64,000 bases of DNA, from the NCBI RefSeq assembly GCF_007830055.1, contig NZ_VLLE01000002.1, forward strand, positions 135,953 to 199,952, in the 5' to 3' direction. This DNA is from Lacibacter cauensis. Lineage in GTDB: Bacteria > Bacteroidota > Bacteroidia > Chitinophagales > Chitinophagaceae. Under the pieces are notes generated by a model. It saw only the letters and a program-made list of their open reading frames with translations. It had not been told where the DNA came from and searched no databases. The translations under genes and the position numbers were made by a program. Shown one piece after another: positions 61,280 to 64,000 of the stretch (the first letter of the stretch is position 1; each line of letters starts with the position of its first letter).

Positions 61280-61589
61280 TATTATTTTTTATGTGTTAGA
61301 AAAACGATTGTCGGAGTCAGCAACTGTTCCGGAAGAAAGTGGAACAGTTAAATACAGGAACTGCATAAAGGTAAGCTTTTCGGCGCAGCTTTGCCTTCTG
61401 CAACGGTCGTTAAATTAAAATCGGCAAGGCAACGGTAAAACACTTACCTTTGCTGTTCTTAATGTTATCTCTCCCTTGTTTGTGAGTATCCTTCTCCTCA
61501 AATATGTGATGTGTTAACCTAAGGCAGATAAAGTATCAAACATTTTTTTTGATAGCCTTATCACATTTTTAATTTTAAAATTTTAGTTT
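61280..61589. promoter_or_regulatory. divergent promoter region, cold-shock protein / helicase
   Basis: This 310-base region separates two divergent RNA-related genes. On the plus strand TACCTTTG at 61445-61452 matches the TAnnTTTG -7 consensus. It would give a helicase leader of about 130 nucleotides. A TATCAAA/TTTGATA inverted repeat at 61534-61554 lies in that leader. Long structured leaders are typical of cold-shock mRNAs. No clear promoter is found for the cold-shock gene itself, and no open frame is supported. Confidence 0.4.
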
Positions 61590-62837
61590 GTGTTATTTAG
61601 TGAATTACAGCTCATTGAGCCTGTATTACAGGCGTTGAGCAAAGAGGGCTACAGCAGTCCAACACCCATTCAGCAAAAAGCAATTCCACCCATTCTTCAG
61701 CGAAGCGACCTGTTAGGTTGTGCGCAAACAGGAACCGGTAAAACAGCAGCGTTTACCATTCCCGTATTGCAGTTAATGCACCAGCAGCAGCAAGAAACGG
61801 CACGGAAGCATGCACAATTACAAACCTTAATCCTTACACCTACACGTGAACTGGCCATCCAGATTGGTGAAAGTGTAAAAGCCTATGGTCATTTTTTAAA
61901 TCTTCGTCACCAGGTAATTTTTGGTGGTGTACCACAGTTTAGCCAGGTACAGGCCATTAAACGTGGTGTTGATATACTCATTGCAACACCTGGTCGTTTA
62001 CTCGATTTAATGCAGCAGGGACATATCAACCTCAGCACAATTCAGTTTTTTGTATTGGATGAAGCAGACCGTATGTTAGATATGGGCTTTGTACAGGATG
62101 TGCGCCGCATTATTGCCAAGCTGCCTGCCAAACGCCAGACATTATTTTTCTCTGCAACCATGCCAACCGAAATTCAGCAGTTGGCCAATATGCTGCTTAC
62201 CAATCCCGTGAAGGTAGAAGTTACTCCCGTATCATCTACTGCCGAAATGATTACACAATCGGTTTATTTTGTTGAAAAGCAGAACAAGCTTTCGCTGTTG
62301 GTGAAATTGCTGGAAGATACATCCATTGAATCGTTGTTGGTGTTTACACAAATGAAGCATGCAGCCGATAAGCTTGCACGCCAGTTGAACAATCATGGCA
62401 TCCGTACAGAAGCGATTCATGGTAATAAATCGCAGAATGCAAGACAGGCTGCATTGAATAATTTCAAAAAACGCAAAACACGTGTGCTGGTAGCAACCGA
62501 TATAGCTGCACGTGGTATTGATATTGATGAGTTAACGCATGTGCTCAACTACGAGTTACCAAATGTTCCTGAAACGTATGTACACCGTATTGGACGTACA
62601 GGAAGAGCAGGAGCGAGTGGCGTTGCGTTTTCTTTTTGTGATTGGAGCGAGAAAACATTTTTAACAGACATTCAGAAGCTGATTAAAAAGCAGATACCTG
62701 TTGTAAAAGATCATGCGTACGATATTGTAACCATGCACAGTTCACCTGCGCCGGTTGTAAATACGGCCATTCCTGTAATACAGAATATTCCAAGAGGTGG
62801 TGGCCGCCGCTATGGTAAAACTTTTTCGCAGCGTTAA
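61590..62837 (+). CDS. DEAD-box RNA helicase (RhlE-like)
   Basis: A 415-residue helicase with all core motifs. GYSSPTPIQQKAIPPILQ is the Q-motif, CAQTGTGKTAAF motif I, TLILTPTRELAIQI Ia, VLDEADRMLDMGF motif II (DEAD), and LFFSATMP motif III. VLVATDIAARGIDID is motif V and VHRIGRTGRAG is motif VI. The short C-terminal tail (RGGGRRYGKTFSQR) is basic and Gly/Arg-rich. It remodels structured RNA, probably for ribosome assembly or decay. The start is GTG 61590. Its stop overlaps that of the convergent gene by a few bases. Confidence 0.95.
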   Translation: MLFSELQLIEPVLQALSKEGYSSPTPIQQKAIPPILQRSDLLGCAQTGTGKTAAFTIPVLQLMHQQQQETARKHAQLQTLILTPTRELAIQIGESVKAYGHFLNLRHQVIFGGVPQFSQVQAIKRGVDILIATPGRLLDLMQQGHINLSTIQFFVLDEADRMLDMGFVQDVRRIIAKLPAKRQTLFFSATMPTEIQQLANMLLTNPVKVEVTPVSSTAEMITQSVYFVEKQNKLSLLVKLLEDTSIESLLVFTQMKHAADKLARQLNNHGIRTEAIHGNKSQNARQAALNNFKKRKTRVLVATDIAARGIDIDELTHVLNYELPNVPETYVHRIGRTGRAGASGVAFSFCDWSEKTFLTDIQKLIKKQIPVVKDHAYDIVTMHSSPAPVVNTAIPVIQNIPRGGGRRYGKTFSQR

Positions 62838-63907
62838 TAACGGTAGCAAACCGCATTAATATTCATGCCTGCTCCAACAGAGGCAAACAGAATGACATCA
62901 CCGGCTTCGAGCCGGTGATTTTTTAATTCACCTTTTCTTACAAGATCGTACAACGTGGGTATCGTGGCTACCGAGCTGTTGCCCAGCCAATGAATACTCA
63001 TAGGCATAATGTGATCGGGTGCAGTATTGATACCGTATAATTTGTACAGGCGGTTAATGATGCCTTCATCCATTTTTTCATTTGCCTGGTGAATAAATAC
63101 TTTCTTCAACTCGTGAATAGCTACGCCACTTTTATCCAGGCAATCTTTCATCGCCTGCGGTACATACTTCATTGCATATTCATACACTTTTCTTCCTTTC
63201 ATTTTGATGAACCGTACATGAGGATCGCTCTCGGGATAAAATGATGGCCCCATGTTAATGTAATTCACTTCTTCCAACGCATGGGTTTGTACAGCGGTGC
63301 TTAATAAGCCACTGCCATTTTCGGATGTATTGCTGTATTCAATTACTGCAGCACCGGCACCATCGCTGAAGATCATGCTGTCTCTGTCATACACATCAAT
63401 TACACGTGATAATGTTTCGGCACCAATTACCAATGCTTTTTTTGCAATACCGGCTTTAAAAAATGCATCGGCCTGTATAACGCCTTGTAACCAACCGGGG
63501 CAGCCGAATAAGATATCATACGCCACACAACTGGGGTTATGTATGCCCAGCTTGTGTTTTACGAGTGAGGCTAATGATGGTACTGCATCGGTTTGTATGG
63601 TATGCTTTAATACATTACCAAAGTTATGTGCAACAATAATCTGGTCGAGTGTTTCAGGATCATCTCCGCTGTTTACAACGGCTTCTTTTGCTGCAATGGC
63701 TGCAATATCGGCGGTGCTTAAATCGTCGGTGGTATAACGGCGCTCTTCAATACCGGTTATCTGTTTAAATTTTTCTACCACTTCAGCTGGCGGAGTAGGT
63801 AAGGGCACATGTTCCTCAGTATAAAACAAATGCTTTGCAAAATCAGTGTTGGTTTGTACAACAGGAGGTATGTACGAACCGGTACCTTTAATAATTGAGC
63901 GTTGCAT
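62834..63907 (-). CDS. 3-oxoacyl-ACP synthase III-like enzyme
   Basis: A 357-residue condensing enzyme of the KAS III (FabH-like) group. IIKGTGSYIPPVVQTNTDF opens the thiolase fold. AYDILFGCPGWLQGVIQAD holds the active-site Cys (in FGCPGW), VFIHQANEKMDEGI the His, and LGNSSVATIPTLYDLV the Asn. GDVILFASVGAGMNINAVCY ends the core. It probably condenses a primer acyl-CoA with malonyl-ACP for fatty-acid or secondary-lipid synthesis. Whether it is the cell's main FabH cannot be said. A terminator of the next minus-strand gene lies just upstream. Confidence 0.93.
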   Translation of the reverse strand: MQRSIIKGTGSYIPPVVQTNTDFAKHLFYTEEHVPLPTPPAEVVEKFKQITGIEERRYTTDDLSTADIAAIAAKEAVVNSGDDPETLDQIIVAHNFGNVLKHTIQTDAVPSLASLVKHKLGIHNPSCVAYDILFGCPGWLQGVIQADAFFKAGIAKKALVIGAETLSRVIDVYDRDSMIFSDGAGAAVIEYSNTSENGSGLLSTAVQTHALEEVNYINMGPSFYPESDPHVRFIKMKGRKVYEYAMKYVPQAMKDCLDKSGVAIHELKKVFIHQANEKMDEGIINRLYKLYGINTAPDHIMPMSIHWLGNSSVATIPTLYDLVRKGELKNHRLEAGDVILFASVGAGMNINAVCYRY

Positions 63908-63923
63908 ACAATATGGTTATCGA

Positions 63924-63953
63924 TAAAAAAAACGCCTGCATCGGGTGCAGGCG
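63924..63953 (-). terminator. rho-independent terminator of a gene beyond the right edge
   Basis: On the minus strand CGCCTGCA (63953-63946) pairs perfectly with TGCAGGCG (63940-63933) around CCCGA, followed by eight T. It ends a minus-strand gene that starts outside the window. Confidence 0.9.
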
Positions 63954-64000
63954 CTGAAATATTTTTGTAAAAAGATGCAAACTAAATTATTAAAAAAATT

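Overview
The window looks like chromosomal DNA of a free-living member of the Bacteroidota, most likely the Chitinophagaceae. The reasons are the type IX secretion sorting domains of both kinds (type A at 20859-22484, type B/gliding-associated at 45703-47658), many SPI and SPII signal peptides ending in AQ or followed by Cys, S9 and M28 peptidases, a BNR/Asp-box protein, a GH20 hexosaminidase, a NamZ-like DUF1343 protein, and weak Shine-Dalgarno sequences with occasional TAnnTTTG-like promoter motifs. No species can be named from sequence alone. I see no rRNA, tRNA, CRISPR array, transposase, integrase or phage gene.

Layout. 1-650 is a tandem 22-bp repeat and apparently non-coding DNA. 650-4369 is a patchy, AT-rich accessory stretch: a PIN-domain protein, a small lipoprotein, a one-TM protein, a membrane-anchored HNH nuclease and a VOC protein, separated by repeated hairpin-rich spacers and containing a truncated duplicate of the VOC gene. 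4552-12090 holds a secreted protein, a cupin/AraC operon, an M28 aminopeptidase and a large Asp-box protein; three copies of one 76-bp palindromic element lie between these genes. 12212-13805 is an AT-rich pair (family 25 glycosyltransferase, membrane protein). 14002-20737 is ordinary core and accessory genes (TlpA-like, esterase, DUF2200, SASA esterase, DUF3500, CDGSH, VF530, MtfA-like, YqgE).

20859-29914 centres on two caspase-fold proteins facing each other tail to tail (23252-26770 with TPRs, 26760-28058 without), plus a T9SS cargo, a small lipoprotein and a TPR membrane protein. 29966-40076 contains a cyclase-family hydrolase, a GMC oxidoreductase, PhnA, a secreted DUF4242 protein beside a regulator that fuses DUF4242, a degenerate class III cyclase domain and an AraC HTH, then CutC, a cyanophycinase-like lipoprotein, an HExxH protein with a histone-like Lys tail, and an LpxR-like outer membrane protein. 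40304-49236 is mainly cell-envelope and protein turnover (SRPBCC, NamZ-like, S9 peptidase, T9SS type B protein, FKBP). 49250-50048 is a possible small inserted unit with large inverted repeats around an AT-rich gene. 50177-63907 holds a UPF1-like helicase, GH20, PD40 protein, Nth, a Tat-type phosphoesterase, GNAT, a HipA-like kinase/DUF3037 pair, CHY zinc finger, an ABC ATPase, and a divergent cold-shock protein/RhlE helicase pair followed by a KAS III-like enzyme.

Most genes are single units or pairs; convergent ends often carry hairpins or overlap by a few bases. The best candidates for something unusual are the DUF4242 sensor/regulator pair, the tail-to-tail caspase genes, the HExxH-Lys-tail protein, and the repeat families.
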